This document shows, piece by piece, positions 50,101 through 60,096 of a DNA stretch of 64,000 nucleotides; the stretch's first letter is position 1; each line of letters opens with the position of its first letter. A model generated the notes under the pieces. That model had not been told where the DNA came from, ran no database searches, and saw only the letters and a program-made list of their open reading frames with translations. The position numbers and the translations under genes are program-made. The DNA comes from Rouxiella aceris (GTDB lineage: Bacteria > Pseudomonadota > Gammaproteobacteria > Enterobacterales > Enterobacteriaceae), in assembly GCF_012933545.1 (NCBI RefSeq), contig NZ_JAADJU010000007.1, positions 186,001 through 250,000 on the forward strand, in the 5' to 3' direction.

Positions 50101-51152
50101 AAGCGGGGATAAAGTTCATCCATTACACGCTCGTACTGAGCGCGGCAATAGCGGGCATGCAGCGCAGAAAGCTTGATTGAAATACCTGGCCCTTCATAGA
50201 TGCCACGCCCGTTGGAGGCTTTACCTATTGCGTGGATCGCCTGCTGATAGGAGAGCAGATAAGCCTGGGCATCTTTTTCGGTCAACGCGGCTTCGCCAAG
50301 CATATCGTAGGAATAGCGAAAGCCTTTATCTTCATGCTTGCGCGCGTTCGCCAACGCCTGGGCAATGGTTTCACCGGTGACAAACTGCTCGCCCATTAGC
50401 CGCATCGCCATATCCACCCCTTTGCGGATCAGCGGTTCGCCGCTTTTGCCAATAATCCGGTTAAGGGAGCTGGAGAGCGTGGCTTCATTATGGGTAGCCA
50501 CCAGTCGGCCGGTAAACAGCAATCCCCAGGTGGCGGCATTAACAAACAGTGACGGGCTGCGACCAAGATGAGCATGCCAGTTGCCGGTACTGACTTTATC
50601 GCGGATCAGCGCATCACGCGTTGGCCGGTCAGGAATTCGCAGCAAGGCTTCCGCCAGGCACATAAGCGCGACACCCTCGAGGGAAGAGAGCGAGAATTCT
50701 TGCAGCAGACTTTGCACCATACCGGCACGACCATTGGCACTTTTCTGATTGCGCAGACGATGGGCAAGATCCCAGGCCAACTGGTGAGTGTCGAGTTTTA
50801 ACGGCTCCGGCAGGCGTGCCTGCTCCAGCAGCATGGCAACGGCGTCGGTTTCCGGCCGGCGATAGGCGGCAGTTATCGCCGAACGACTCACCGACTGCGG
50901 ATGGATTTGCTCGGCAAAATCAAGAAAGGGTTGCTGCGTAGCGGTTGGCACGGCGATAAGGTCATCAACTTTATTGCCGGCACCTGCGGGCAATTCCGGC
51001 AAAGTATCGCCGCTTTCCAGCTGTTGCAGATAAGCGTAGATCGCCTGTTTAATGAGCCAGTGGGGAGTGCGGTCGATAGCCTGTGCTGCTGCTTTAATCC
51101 GGTCGCGCGTAGTTTCATCCAGTTTAACGCCCATCGTGGTGGTGGTTGCCAT
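47181..51152 (-). CDS. putA: Trifunctional proline catabolic protein PutA
   Basis: This 1323-residue protein has an N-terminal ribbon-helix-helix DNA-binding domain (about residues 1-47), proline dehydrogenase (about 260-560; GYCRRA-type FAD pocket, [15 protein letters not shown]) and glutamate-semialdehyde dehydrogenase (about 650-1120; catalytic Cys in [12 protein letters not shown], Glu in [15 protein letters not shown]). It oxidises proline to glutamate and represses the put genes when proline is low. Length matches the trifunctional enterobacterial class. It is divergent from putP. Confidence 0.97.
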   Translation of the reverse strand: MATTTTMGVKLDETTRDRIKAAAQAIDRTPHWLIKQAIYAYLQQLESGDTLPELPAGAGNKVDDLIAVPTATQQPFLDFAEQIHPQSVSRSAITAAYRRPETDAVAMLLEQARLPEPLKLDTHQLAWDLAHRLRNQKSANGRAGMVQSLLQEFSLSSLEGVALMCLAEALLRIPDRPTRDALIRDKVSTGNWHAHLGRSPSLFVNAATWGLLFTGRLVATHNEATLSSSLNRIIGKSGEPLIRKGVDMAMRLMGEQFVTGETIAQALANARKHEDKGFRYSYDMLGEAALTEKDAQAYLLSYQQAIHAIGKASNGRGIYEGPGISIKLSALHARYCRAQYERVMDELYPRLLALTLLARQYDIGINIDAEEADRLEVSLDLLERLCFEPQLTGWNGIGFVIQAYQKRCPLVIDYLSELAQRSRRRLMVRLVKGAYWDSEIKRAQVEGLEDYPVYTRKVYTDVSYLACARKLLAVPNLIYPQFATHNAHTLAAIYHLAGNNYYPGQYEFQCLHGMGEPLYEQVVGKVAEGKLNRPCRIYAPVGSHETLLAYLVRRLLENGANTSFVNRIADANLPLGELVADPVEGVERLAAEEGQVGMPHPRIALPHNLYGHYRRNSAGLDMSNEHRLASLSSALLTSGAQMLYAQPMLGVTLPPPDYYDAAFSAVVNPADPRDRIGRVREAREDEIDLALTCATQAGAIWDATPPGERAAILQRAAELMTAQMQNLIGVLVREAGKTFNNAIAEVREAVDFLHYYAAQISDDFSNDSHRPLGPVVCISPWNFPLAIFSGQIAAALAAGNSVLAKPAEQTPLVAALAVTIFHQAGVPAGVLQLLPGRGETVGARLVEDSRVAGVVFTGSTEVAAVLQRTLAGRLDAQGHPTPLIAETGGLNAMIVDSSALTEQVVSDVLASAFDSAGQRCSALRILCIQQEVAEHTLQMLRGAMAECRMGNPERLSTDIGPVIDGEAKSNIEQHIEAMRLKGRKIYQAVQDNLEDSQEWPFGSFVTPTLIELDSLDELQKEIFGPVLHVVRYARQDLDALIAQINAAGYGLTLGIHTRIDETISRVTQGAKVGNLYVNRNMVGAVVGVQPFGGEGLSGTGPKAGGPLYLYRLLAQRPTQAVSQRLNANIDSVPVDSSLRETLLLPHQALSAWAVDKPSLVALCNQFAQQGQGGTVRTLPGPTGERNTYALLPRERVLALADNVEDALIQLAAVTATGCRLLWPEDELQRQLYQQLPASVQARIDFTADWQQAELAFDAVIFHGDADQLRDLCQSVAQRAGPIVSVQGFARGESNILLERLLLERSLSVNTAAAGGNASLMTIG

Positions 51153-51207
51153 AGCTGAAAGCTCCGTGAATCAGTCAAGTTGCCAGAATTTCTGTACTAT
51201 CGGTTAA

Positions 51208-51225
51208 GTTGCAACTTTGTGCAAC
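51208..51225. promoter_or_regulatory. PutA operator cluster
   Basis: GTTGCA occurs at 51208-51213 and, on the opposite strand, at 51210-51215 (palindrome GTTGCAAC) and 51220-51225. GTTGCA is the core bound by the PutA ribbon-helix-helix domain in E. coli. A partial copy, GTTGCG, lies at 51253-51258. The sites are in the 363-bp divergent putA/putP gap, which holds no gene. Confidence 0.7.
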
Positions 51226-51515
51226 CATGTTAAAACAATGTGCAAAATTAAAGTTGCGCCTACTGCTATCTAACAATAAATTAACATTGACTTTTTCGGT
51301 CTGGCCTGGGTGTTCGAACGGTAAGTGAGTACAACTTTTAACATTTTTAACGCCATAGCTGACACTCGGGCCAGCATCGGACGGAATAAACTGGTTAAAA
51401 AACTTGGCCTCAGGCGAGGGAGCGACTAGTATCCTCGCGCCGGGAAACGCGGAGGACAGGGCGCACTCCTGGTGTGGTAGAGCAAAAAATAATAACAGTA
51501 ATAGGGAGAACGTGG

Positions 51516-53000
51516 ATGACCATGAACACACCGATGTTGGTGACTTTTTGTGTTTATATTTTTGGCATGATCCTGATTGGACTCATTGCCTATTTACGTA
51601 CCAAAAATTTTGATGATTATATTCTCGGTGGACGCAGCCTTGGCAGCGTGGTGACGGCACTTTCTGCCGGGGCTTCAGATATGAGTGGCTGGTTGCTGAT
51701 GGGATTACCCGGAGCGATTTTTATCTCCGGTATTTCCGAAAGCTGGATTGCCATTGGTTTGACCATAGGTGCCTATCTTAACTGGAAGCTGGTGGCCGGA
51801 CGTTTGCGCGTACATACCGAAGCCAATCATAATGCCTTGACCTTGCCAGACTATTTTACCCATCGCTTTGAGGATAGCAGCAAGCTGCTGCGCATTATCT
51901 CTGCGCTGGTGATCCTGGTATTTTTTACCATCTATTGCGCATCGGGAATTGTCGCCGGAGCGCGTCTGTTTGAAAGCACCTTTGGTTTAAGCTACGGTAC
52001 TGCGCTGTGGGCTGGTGCAGCGGCTACCATCATTTACACCTTTATTGGCGGTTTTTTGGCGGTTAGCTGGACCGATACCGTACAGGCTACGTTGATGATT
52101 TTTGCGCTGATCCTCACCCCGGTGATCGTGATTATCGCTGTCGGCGGTGTCAGCAGTTCCATGCTGGTGATTGCGGCGAAAGATCCCCAATATAATGATT
52201 TGTTTAAAGGCATGGACTGGGTAGCGATCCTCTCGCTGCTTGGCTGGGGTCTGGGTTATTTTGGCCAGCCGCATATTCTGGCGCGTTTTATGGCAGCGGA
52301 TTCCCATCGTACTATTCGTCAGGCGCGTCGTATCAGCATGACCTGGATGGTGTTGTGTTTGGCAGGCACAATTGCCGTCGGTTATTTTGGCATTGCCTGG
52401 TTTGCCAATAATCCAGGGCAGGCGGGTAATGTCAGCCAAAACGGCGAGCGCGTATTTATCGAGTTGGCCAAACTGTTGTTTAACCCATGGATAGCCGGGG
52501 TATTACTTTCGGCGATCCTGGCGGCAGTCATGAGCACCCTCAGTTGCCAACTGCTGGTGAGTTCCAGCGCCATTACTGAAGATTTATACAAAGCCTTTCT
52601 GCGCCAAGGGGCCGGACAAAAAGAGCTGGTATGGGTGGGCCGCTTGATGGTGTTGCTGGTGGCGTTAATCGCCATTGCCATTGCCGCTAACCCGGAAAAT
52701 CGGGTGTTGGGATTGGTTAGCTACGCATGGGCCGGTTTTGGTGCCGCCTTCGGGCCGGTGATCCTTATTTCTGTTATGTGGTCGCGGATGACCCGCAACG
52801 GCGCGCTGGCCGGTATGCTGGTGGGCGCGGTGACGGTACTGGTGTGGAAGCAGTACGCCTGGCTGAATTTATATGAAATTATCCCCGGCTTTATTTTCGC
52901 CAGCCTGGCGATTATGGTGGTCAGTTTGTTGGGGCGTAAACCTTCACCGGCCGTTGAGCAACGTTTTACCCAGGCCGAAGCTGAATTTAAAACAATTTAA
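51516..53000 (+). CDS. putP: Sodium/proline symporter
   Basis: This 494-residue membrane protein of the sodium-solute symporter family has about 13 helices. It carries the conserved NFDDYILGGRSLGSVVTALSAGASDMSGWLLMGLPGA (sodium and proline site region), GFLAVSWTDTVQATLMI and LSAILAAVMSTLSCQLLVSSSAITEDLYK. It imports proline for PutA. ATG 51516 has GGGAG upstream and matches the family start (MNTPMLVTFCVYIFGMI); a longer frame from 51474 is less likely. Confidence 0.96.
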   Translation: MTMNTPMLVTFCVYIFGMILIGLIAYLRTKNFDDYILGGRSLGSVVTALSAGASDMSGWLLMGLPGAIFISGISESWIAIGLTIGAYLNWKLVAGRLRVHTEANHNALTLPDYFTHRFEDSSKLLRIISALVILVFFTIYCASGIVAGARLFESTFGLSYGTALWAGAAATIIYTFIGGFLAVSWTDTVQATLMIFALILTPVIVIIAVGGVSSSMLVIAAKDPQYNDLFKGMDWVAILSLLGWGLGYFGQPHILARFMAADSHRTIRQARRISMTWMVLCLAGTIAVGYFGIAWFANNPGQAGNVSQNGERVFIELAKLLFNPWIAGVLLSAILAAVMSTLSCQLLVSSSAITEDLYKAFLRQGAGQKELVWVGRLMVLLVALIAIAIAANPENRVLGLVSYAWAGFGAAFGPVILISVMWSRMTRNGALAGMLVGAVTVLVWKQYAWLNLYEIIPGFIFASLAIMVVSLLGRKPSPAVEQRFTQAEAEFKTI

Positions 53001-53036
53001 AATTCAATAGCTTAATGAGGTTCTGTGATTGTCAGT

Positions 53037-53072
53037 ACGCGTCTTTCCTGTCGGGGAGGACGCGTTTTTTTT
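53037..53072 (+). terminator. Terminator of putP
   Basis: ACGCGTC (53037-53043) and GACGCGT (53059-53065) form a perfect 7-bp stem followed by eight T residues (53065-53072), 37 bp beyond putP. Confidence 0.85.
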
Positions 53073-53204
53073 AATAATTTCAACTGCTCTCCCCGGGAAA
53101 GGTGAGTTTTTTGTCAATTTTGTTGCATTTTCATTTATTCTGTTACTCTCTGAAACACTTCTCTTTACGCAAATCGCAGCAAATTTACTTGTATTTATTT
53201 TCAA

Positions 53205-53223
53205 TGGAATGATAATCACAATC
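53205..53223. promoter_or_regulatory. Fur box upstream of efeUOB
   Basis: The 19 bases at 53205-53223 match the Fur consensus GATAATGATAATCATTATC at 14 positions, with an intact ATGATAATCA core. The box lies about 90 bp before efeU. Iron repression of efeUOB by Fur is known in E. coli. No other feature is seen in the 311-bp putP-efeU gap apart from the putP terminator. Confidence 0.7.
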
Positions 53224-53311
53224 GTTTTCATTTTAGCTGTCTTTATCGTTACGCCTACCGTGAGATAGCTGAAGTTTTGTCGTTCATATCAAGAATTTTG
53301 GAGTTGCCACC

Positions 53312-54160
53312 ATGTTTGTTCCCTTTCTGATTATGTTCCGTGAAGGGCTGGAAGCCGCCCTGATCGTCAGCCTGATCGCCAGTTACCTCAAGCGCACGCA
53401 GCGCGGACATTGGCTTGGCACAGTATGGATTGGCGTATTTGCAGCGGCGGGACTCTGCCTGGCGCTGGGCATTGCCATTAACGAAACCAGCGGAGAGTTT
53501 CCGCAAAAGCAGCAAGAGCTCTTTGAAGCGCTGGTCGCGGTGGTTGCGGTGTGCATTTTGACTTATATGGTGTTCTGGATGCGCAAAGTCTCCAGATCGA
53601 TCAAGGTGCATCTGGAAGGGGCGATTGACAATGCTCTGAACTCCGGGCGTGGTCAGGGATGGGCGTTGGTGGCCATGGTGTTCTTTGCCGTGGCCCGTGA
53701 AGGGCTGGAATCGGTATTTTTTCTGCTGGCGGCTTTTCAGCAGGATGTCGGGATCCAGGCACCGATTGGTGCGATCCTTGGCCTGGTGGCGGCCATTATC
53801 CTCGGCTTTTTGCTGTACTTCGGCGGTGTCAAACTTCAGTTAGCTAAATTCTTCAAATGGACCAGCCTGTTTATTCTGTTTGTCGCCGCAGGTTTGGCAG
53901 CAGGCGCGGTGCGTGCCTTCCATGAAGCAGGTTTATGGAATGGTCTGCAGGGTATTGCCTTCGATTTAAGCAACGTACTGTCAAACCATTCCCTGCTCGG
54001 GACGCTGCTTGAAGGGATGTTTGGTTATCAGGAAACACCAAGTGTGAGTGAAGTCTGTGTCTATTTCCTTTATCTGATCCCGGCGCTGTTCTTTTTCTTT
54101 ATGCCGGCCAAGCCGCAGGGCAGGGTTCCCACGGTAGTGGGCCAAAAAACACCACGTTAA
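53312..54160 (+). CDS. efeU: Ferrous iron permease EfeU
   Basis: This 282-residue, seven-helix permease of the Ftr1/EfeU family has two REGLEx motifs: REGLEA at residues 10-15 and REGLES around residue 130. These form the iron-translocation site. It imports Fe(II) with EfeO and EfeB. The E. coli K-12 copy is frameshifted; this one is intact. It is the first gene of efeUOB. Confidence 0.95.
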   Translation: MFVPFLIMFREGLEAALIVSLIASYLKRTQRGHWLGTVWIGVFAAAGLCLALGIAINETSGEFPQKQQELFEALVAVVAVCILTYMVFWMRKVSRSIKVHLEGAIDNALNSGRGQGWALVAMVFFAVAREGLESVFFLLAAFQQDVGIQAPIGAILGLVAAIILGFLLYFGGVKLQLAKFFKWTSLFILFVAAGLAAGAVRAFHEAGLWNGLQGIAFDLSNVLSNHSLLGTLLEGMFGYQETPSVSEVCVYFLYLIPALFFFFMPAKPQGRVPTVVGQKTPR

Positions 54161-54218
54161 ATTTGGCTTCTAGTCGCCAATTAATTTACAGAATTTACTA
54201 TCGTCAGGGAGTCTTAGC

Positions 54219-55355
54219 ATGTCTGATTTACGCACCACTTTCCGCCGCAAAGCGTTACAGGTTGCCTTATTGTCACTGCCGGCGTTCTCGTTTAGCGCCA
54301 GTTTGTTTGCCGCTGATATTCCTCAGGTCAACATCACTGTTACCGATAAGCAGTGTGATCCTATGCAGTTGACGCTGCCTGCGGGTAAAACGCAGTTTGT
54401 GATCCACAACGCCAGTCAGAAAGGACTGGAGTGGGAGATCCTTAAAGGGGTGATGGTGGTAGAAGAACGTGAAAACGTGGCTCCGGGCTTTACCCAGAAA
54501 ATGACCGCTACGCTGGAGCCGGGTGAATATGATATGACCTGCGGTTTGCTGAGCAATCCGAAAGGTAAACTCACCGTCACCGCAGCGGGTGACGCCAGCA
54601 GCAAGCCTGATGCCATGGCGCTGGTGGGGCCGATTGCCGAATATAAAGTCTATGTTACGCAGCAGGTGGCTGAACTGGTCAGCCATACCAAAGCCTTTAC
54701 CGACGCCATTAAAAAAGGCAATTTGAAACTGGCGCAGCAGCTGTATCCATCAACACGTGTGTATTACGAACGTATTGAGCCTATTGCCGAGCTGTTCTCC
54801 GACCTCGACGGCAGTATTGACGCCCGCGAAGATGATTTTGAGAAAAAAGCCGAAGATCCGAAATTCACTGGCTTCCACCGTTTGGAAAAAATCCTCTTTG
54901 CCGATAAAACCACCAAAGACACTGGCGCATTGGCTGACAAGCTGTACAGCGATACCCTTGATCTGCAAAAACGTATTACCGATCTGACCTTCCCGCCGAG
55001 CAAGGTGGTGGGCGGCGCGGCCGGCCTGATTGAAGAAGTGGCTGCAAGTAAAATCAGCGGCGAAGAGGACCGTTACAGCCGCAGCGATTTGTGGGATTTC
55101 CGTGCCAACCTTGATGGTGCACAAAAAATCGTCAACCTGCTGCGTCCATTATTGGTGAAAGCCGATAAACCATTGTTGGACAAGATTGATACCAACTTTA
55201 AAACCGTCGATGCACTGTTGGATAAATATCGTACTAAAGACGGCTATGAAAGCTATGAAAAACTTTCCGACGCCGACCGTACAGCAATGAAAGGACCGAT
55301 CACCACATTAGCCGAGGACCTGGCCAAACTGCGTGGCGTATTGGGGCTGGATTAA
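54219..55355 (+). CDS. efeO: Periplasmic iron-uptake protein EfeO
   Basis: This 378-residue protein has a signal peptide (LSLPAFSFSASLFAADIP, cleavage about residue 33), an N-terminal cupredoxin-like domain (about 35-130, CDPMQLTLPAGKTQFVIHNASQ and DMTCGLLSN) and a C-terminal M75 imelysin-like domain (about 145-375) with the HxxE metal motif in FHRLEKILFAD. It delivers iron to EfeU. It lies 58 bp after efeU and is followed by a hairpin and efeB. Confidence 0.95.
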   Translation: MSDLRTTFRRKALQVALLSLPAFSFSASLFAADIPQVNITVTDKQCDPMQLTLPAGKTQFVIHNASQKGLEWEILKGVMVVEERENVAPGFTQKMTATLEPGEYDMTCGLLSNPKGKLTVTAAGDASSKPDAMALVGPIAEYKVYVTQQVAELVSHTKAFTDAIKKGNLKLAQQLYPSTRVYYERIEPIAELFSDLDGSIDAREDDFEKKAEDPKFTGFHRLEKILFADKTTKDTGALADKLYSDTLDLQKRITDLTFPPSKVVGGAAGLIEEVAASKISGEEDRYSRSDLWDFRANLDGAQKIVNLLRPLLVKADKPLLDKIDTNFKTVDALLDKYRTKDGYESYEKLSDADRTAMKGPITTLAEDLAKLRGVLGLD

Positions 55356-55370
55356 TTTTACGTTGATATT

Positions 55371-55395
55371 ACACCCGGTGGCCGCCACCGGGTGT
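55371..55395 (+). promoter_or_regulatory. Strong hairpin directly before the efeB ribosome site
   Basis: ACACCCGGTGG (55371-55381) and CCACCGGGTGT (55385-55395) form a perfect 11-bp GC-rich stem with a CCG loop. The efeB ribosome site GAGG starts within five bases of it. It may stabilise efeUO mRNA or limit efeB translation. Confidence 0.55.
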
Positions 55396-55409
55396 TTCGA
55401 GGCACAGCA

Positions 55410-56741
55410 ATGAATAATAAAGCTGACCCAAAACAAGGGTCACAGGTTAATGATGCCGCAGTTGATGCAGCTGATGTTTCTTCTTCACGCCGTCGATTAC
55501 TTAAAGGCGTGGGTTTATTGGGCGGGGCGATAGCCTTTGGCCGAGCCGCCAGCACGCAAGCCGCCGAGGCCCCCGGGGCCAAGGCAGAATATACTCCCGG
55601 TACCGTTTCCCCGGATGAACGCAATAGCAGCCAGCCTTTTCACGGTGCCCATCAGGCCGGGATCCTGACGCCGCAGCAGTCTGCCATGTCACTGGTCGCC
55701 TTTGACGTGCTGGCAGGCAATAAAGCCGATCTTGAACGCCTGCTGCGTCTGCTGACTGCGCGTTTTCAGTTTTTAACCACCGGCGGTGTGGCGCCCTCCG
55801 TTGACGCCCGCTTTCCGCCGATGGACTCCGGTATTATGGGCCCCGAGATCTATCCCGATAATCTGACCTTGACCTTGTCGGTGGGCGATACCTTGTTCGA
55901 TCAGCGCTTTGGCTTGCAGACGCAAAAGCCGAAACATCTGCAGCCAATGCAGCGCTTCCCTAATGATTCGCTGGATGCCAGTCTGTGTCACGGGGATATG
56001 CTGCTGCAAATCTGCGCCAATAATACCGACACCGTGTTGCACGCGCTGCGTGATATTATCAAGCATACGCCGGATTTGCTCAGCGTCCGCTGGCGCCGTG
56101 ACGGCTTTATCTCCTCCCATGCGGCGCGTAGTCAGGGCAAGGAAACGCCGATTAATCTACTGGGATTCAAAGACGGTACGGCCAATCCCGATACCCAGGA
56201 TAAACCATTAATGGATAAGGCCATCTGGGTCACCGCCGACCAGGGTGAACCGGCCTGGACTTTGGGGGGCAGTTATCAGGCGGCAAGGATCATTCCTTTC
56301 CACGTCGAGTCCTGGGATCGTACTCCGCTGCATGAACAGCAAACCATTTTTGGTCGCCATAAAGCCACCGGCGCACCTTTGGGAATGGAAAAAGAGCATG
56401 ATGTGCCAGATTACAGTAAAGATCCCGAAGGCAAGGTGATCCCGCTCGATGCCCATATCCGTCTGGCGAATCCTCGCACCAAAGCCACAGAAGAGAACCT
56501 GATGCTACGCCGCGGTTACAGTTATTCACTGGGAGTAACGCGTTCCGGGCAACTGGAAATGGGGCTGCTTTTTATCTGTTACCAGCACGATCTGGAAAAG
56601 GGTTTTCTGACCGTACAAAAACGGCTTAACGGCGAAGCGCTGGAAGAGTATATCCGTCCGATTGGCGGCGGCTTCTTCTTTGTGCTGCCGGGGGCGGTGG
56701 ATGAAAACCATTACCTGGGGCAGGGGTTGATCGAGGCCTGA
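55410..56741 (+). CDS. efeB: Dye-decolourising (DyP) peroxidase EfeB
   Basis: This 443-residue haem peroxidase has a Tat signal, [20 protein letters not shown], and the DyP motif GFKDGTANP (about residue 255) whose Asp is catalytic. The C-terminal half holds the haem-binding region. It oxidises Fe(II) or porphyrin-linked iron in the periplasm for EfeUO. ATG 55410 ([10 protein letters not shown]) with GAGG eight bases upstream is preferred over GTG 55392. It ends the operon. Confidence 0.94.
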   Translation: MNNKADPKQGSQVNDAAVDAADVSSSRRRLLKGVGLLGGAIAFGRAASTQAAEAPGAKAEYTPGTVSPDERNSSQPFHGAHQAGILTPQQSAMSLVAFDVLAGNKADLERLLRLLTARFQFLTTGGVAPSVDARFPPMDSGIMGPEIYPDNLTLTLSVGDTLFDQRFGLQTQKPKHLQPMQRFPNDSLDASLCHGDMLLQICANNTDTVLHALRDIIKHTPDLLSVRWRRDGFISSHAARSQGKETPINLLGFKDGTANPDTQDKPLMDKAIWVTADQGEPAWTLGGSYQAARIIPFHVESWDRTPLHEQQTIFGRHKATGAPLGMEKEHDVPDYSKDPEGKVIPLDAHIRLANPRTKATEENLMLRRGYSYSLGVTRSGQLEMGLLFICYQHDLEKGFLTVQKRLNGEALEEYIRPIGGGFFFVLPGAVDENHYLGQGLIEA

Positions 56742-56757
56742 GTCAGCGTTGTTCTAC

Positions 56758-56785
56758 ATCGCCCACGGCCAAGACTGTGGGCGAT
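56758..56785. terminator. Hairpin between convergent efeB and the effector gene
   Basis: ATCGCCCAC (56758-56766) and GTGGGCGAT (56777-56785) form a perfect 9-bp stem with a 10-base loop in the 61-bp gap. T runs are weak on both strands. Confidence 0.5.
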
Positions 56786-56802
56786 AATGATACCCGTATA
56801 TC

Positions 56803-59800
56803 TTATTTGGCGTCGCTGTCTTCTATATCGCTAAACCCATCGATATCGTTATCTTCACTGTCCGTCACCGGTGCGCGTTCAACATCGCTTGCTGGTTCCG
56901 GCAGGTGTTTTTCTTCAGGCGGAAAAAATTCTTCAAATTTATCTTTGTATAAATCAGCTAGCGCCTGGGTCACTGTTTCCGCATTGAATATAGCGATAGC
57001 ACTACGCTTTTCCGGATCAACAATAATTGATTCAAGAATACGGTCGAAGGGCTGATTCCAGTCCATGGGGATATGTAAAGCCGCCAATGCACTCCTTAAT
57101 CCTTCCTGGAAAAAGGCCAACTCATCCGGGTCATGTTTTATTTTTTTATAGGTTTGCAGGATATTTTTTCTAAACTCTTCCTCCGTTAGTTGGGCGGAAA
57201 TATTTTGTTCGGTCATAATATCTACATATTCACTTATCGTGGTGGATATGGTTTCGGCGTCGTTACTGTAATAAATTTCCCTGTATTCAGGAAGGTTTCT
57301 TTGCGAGGCATTGTCATACCAAAAATCATGGGTGGCAAAACGTCGTTGCACCCCGTTAGGGGTAATGGCATTAACCTGCCCCATATGGGTAAACTCATGG
57401 AACACGGTTTCTACAGCGTTGAGATTAGGCAGCGCTCGTTCGGTCGAGAAATCCGTTTTACTAAAGGCAAGTAAAGGCTGCGCCAGATTTTTACCACCAA
57501 TATTGGCTGCTGCAGCATGGCTCTCCGCGGCATTAAAATCGACCAACGACATCAATTTTTCATATTCTCCGCCAGGATAATATTTATGAAAATTCTCCCA
57601 AACATTATTGGCAATATTCTTCATCGCTTCAGCTTTGGTCGCGACATTTTGTTTGCCAAAATGCTTCTCTGCGATTTTCTGGAAATCATTATCGGTAAAA
57701 CTGGCCGCTTCCCCGGAGATGTTTTTCAAAATTTCAAAGGCCTTGCGCAATCTGGGGCTTTCAATAAGCGCATCTCTGCCTCTGGCATAAATAATATCTC
57801 TTTCGTAATGCATATTATAAAATTCCTGTAGCTCCGCATGATTTAACTCCTTATTTAATATTGGCGGATAGTCATCCACTGCGGATTGCCTGGCGGCTGG
57901 TTCTGTCTGGCGAGAGCTACCGGGCTGTGGCGAGGTGCGTTCATTCGGGTTAATCCCTCCGGCCAGGCCGATAACCCGGCCGTTGGCATCCACCGATTTA
58001 CCGCTGAGACGAAAACTTCGCGTTGCAGGATCAAACAGGTACAGCCCTTTGACGGCATTATTGCCTGGTTCCACGTAGCCACGGCCTAGGCTGCCGTCGC
58101 GATGGCTAAAGGTGATGGCTTGCACATTGCGTTGCGACAACTCTTGCGCCGTCGGTTGCTCTGCCCGGTAGGCCTGCATCTCGTCTGCTGTCATCTCACG
58201 CAGTTTACCGTCAGTGCCTTTGGTGAAATGGCGGCCTTCGCCTTTATCCGCCGGACGCCACTCGCTAAATGTCAGGCTATTTTCTTCAATCAACGGCAAA
58301 TACTGTAATTGTCGGTCGTTCTCTTTCAGGTAGATTTTGCCATCCGGATGCCGCCACAGATTGCTGTATCGCCAGTCTTGCTGCAGGGACGGAGCATCCA
58401 CCACTTTTGACTCCAGCCAGTGGACGCCGGGGATCGACTGTTTTGCTCCCGCTATTTGTCCTTGTCCTTGCACGGGAGTTTCTACGGTATAACGCAGATT
58501 CTGCAGCGACTGATAGGACCCCAGCATTTCTTCGGCAGTTAACTCCTGGTTAAGCAAAGCCTTGCCAATGGCGGTGGTGATCCAACTGACAACCTCGGTG
58601 GCCACTGCTCCTTTCGGTGACTGATTAAAAAAGACGGTGCTAAAGGCATTATCTGCCCCCCTGGCGAATTTTCCGCCAGTGCTGTTATCCTGGTCAGAGA
58701 CGCCGGTCTGGATCAATTGTCCCAGCCTTTGCTGGGCGGCAGCATCACCCAGGGTGGCTTTGATCAGATCAACGGAAGCATGAATCGGATCGCGGATCAT
58801 CATACCCAGTACCAGCAGGCGTATTCCCCAGGTCTCTCGTTCGGTATAGGTCGGCCGGGTAAAGGACTGTGGATCCGAAAGGATATAATACCTTTTATGC
58901 AGATTGTCCCATGCCAGCGGCACCGGGGGTAGCCGGCCGCGATGGTGTATTGCCGCGGGCAGAGAAACACCCGGCAGGGTAACTGTCGTATTGTTGGCCA
59001 CGCGCAGGGTGTTGTTACCGACCTGCAGCTGCGTATAGCCCGACGGCAGGCTCTGTTGGCGGGGCGCGGTATGCTGGCTAATGCCATATAGCCCGGCGTT
59101 GCCCAGCAGGCCAAGCAGGCTATTGATATGAGCAGGAGTCAGCACCGGCGTCCATTTGCCGCTGGCGCGGTCTCTGACGACCGGCAACGGTGGCCAGTCG
59201 ATGATATTTTTATCCGCCGGTGTTTTAATAAAATATTCGTTTACTTGCTGACTCAAGGTTTTTTGCTGGCCACCGGTGGCAGTGCCGAGACTGCTTCGGC
59301 TTGACGGAGGGGTGATATGCACAGTTTTTTTCTGTTCGGCCACCGGAAATAACCTGCCGTTGATATCTACCCAAATCATCTCCCCCTCTCGGCGCAGACC
59401 GGTTGCTTTATCTAAAGAGGCGGCCTCAGGCCCGCCGCGATAAAAATAGATATTCTGTGCCAGGGTGCGAAGAAAATCGTTAGCTTCTACCGTCCAGCCG
59501 CCGTTTTGCGGATTAGCCACGACTTTCAGCGGTGGATACCCCGGCTGGATTAGCGCCTTTTCCCAGGTTTCCTGGATAGGAAACTCGCGCCATTGCACCA
59601 GATAGCGCCGGGTTGACTGTAGCTGGTGGCCGGTTATCGGGTCGGTCTTTTTACTGGAGACATTAAATACCGACTCTAGCTGGTTGTTACCTAGCGGGCG
59701 ATCCTGTACTGCGCGTGACTCTCTTTCCCCGGATTGCAATGCGTAAGCGGACAGGGCGATATTATCGACATGGGCAAAGTGTAAGCGGCCATCCGCCTGG

Positions 59801-59982
59801 CGGGTAAGAAAATGGGGGCCGACGGTATCCGTCCAGGTATTATTGCTTGTTGATTGTTCGGGAGCTGTTGGGGCTACTTGCGGAGAGGGTAGCTGATCGA
59901 TCTTTTGCGGTACTGCCGGATTATTATTTGCGGATAAATAAAAGATATTTTGATTACTGGCTGATGGGGGTGATAAAGACAT
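56803..59982 (-). CDS. Large HExxH metalloprotease-like putative type III effector
   Basis: This 1059-residue protein has no Sec signal or membrane helix. Its N-terminus (MSLSPPSASNQNIFYLSANN) is Ser/Asn/Pro-rich, has Leu at residue 3 and no acidic residue in the first 12, matching export rules described for Hrp effectors. The middle (about 100-690) has no family I recognise; residues 690-730 are a Pro/Ser/Thr linker. The C-terminal part has the zincin motif HEFTH at 862-866, with a candidate third ligand Glu910 (NDAETISTTISEYVD). The tail is acidic. ATG 59982 with AGGAG upstream is chosen. A HrpL-type box lies 48 bp upstream. Confidence 0.75.
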   Translation of the reverse strand: MSLSPPSASNQNIFYLSANNNPAVPQKIDQLPSPQVAPTAPEQSTSNNTWTDTVGPHFLTRQADGRLHFAHVDNIALSAYALQSGERESRAVQDRPLGNNQLESVFNVSSKKTDPITGHQLQSTRRYLVQWREFPIQETWEKALIQPGYPPLKVVANPQNGGWTVEANDFLRTLAQNIYFYRGGPEAASLDKATGLRREGEMIWVDINGRLFPVAEQKKTVHITPPSSRSSLGTATGGQQKTLSQQVNEYFIKTPADKNIIDWPPLPVVRDRASGKWTPVLTPAHINSLLGLLGNAGLYGISQHTAPRQQSLPSGYTQLQVGNNTLRVANNTTVTLPGVSLPAAIHHRGRLPPVPLAWDNLHKRYYILSDPQSFTRPTYTERETWGIRLLVLGMMIRDPIHASVDLIKATLGDAAAQQRLGQLIQTGVSDQDNSTGGKFARGADNAFSTVFFNQSPKGAVATEVVSWITTAIGKALLNQELTAEEMLGSYQSLQNLRYTVETPVQGQGQIAGAKQSIPGVHWLESKVVDAPSLQQDWRYSNLWRHPDGKIYLKENDRQLQYLPLIEENSLTFSEWRPADKGEGRHFTKGTDGKLREMTADEMQAYRAEQPTAQELSQRNVQAITFSHRDGSLGRGYVEPGNNAVKGLYLFDPATRSFRLSGKSVDANGRVIGLAGGINPNERTSPQPGSSRQTEPAARQSAVDDYPPILNKELNHAELQEFYNMHYERDIIYARGRDALIESPRLRKAFEILKNISGEAASFTDNDFQKIAEKHFGKQNVATKAEAMKNIANNVWENFHKYYPGGEYEKLMSLVDFNAAESHAAAANIGGKNLAQPLLAFSKTDFSTERALPNLNAVETVFHEFTHMGQVNAITPNGVQRRFATHDFWYDNASQRNLPEYREIYYSNDAETISTTISEYVDIMTEQNISAQLTEEEFRKNILQTYKKIKHDPDELAFFQEGLRSALAALHIPMDWNQPFDRILESIIVDPEKRSAIAIFNAETVTQALADLYKDKFEEFFPPEEKHLPEPASDVERAPVTDSEDNDIDGFSDIEDSDAK

Positions 59983-60030
59983 ACTCCACTCCTGAGGTGT
60001 GCAAAAAAAGCTAAAAATAAGCGAAAGCAC

Positions 60031-60059
60031 TAAGTGGATTTCTAAAAATAAGAAGTTCC
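60031..60059 (-). promoter_or_regulatory. HrpL-type (hrp box) promoter
   Basis: On the minus strand GGAACT (60059-60054), 16 bases, CCACTTA (60037-60031) matches the hrp box consensus GGAACC-N15/16-CCACNNA with one transition. It is oriented toward the effector-like gene and ends 48 bp before its ATG. No HrpL gene is in this window. Confidence 0.7.
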
Positions 60060-60096
60060 TTTTTTGGGAAGACGTGGATTGATATTGATTAACCAT

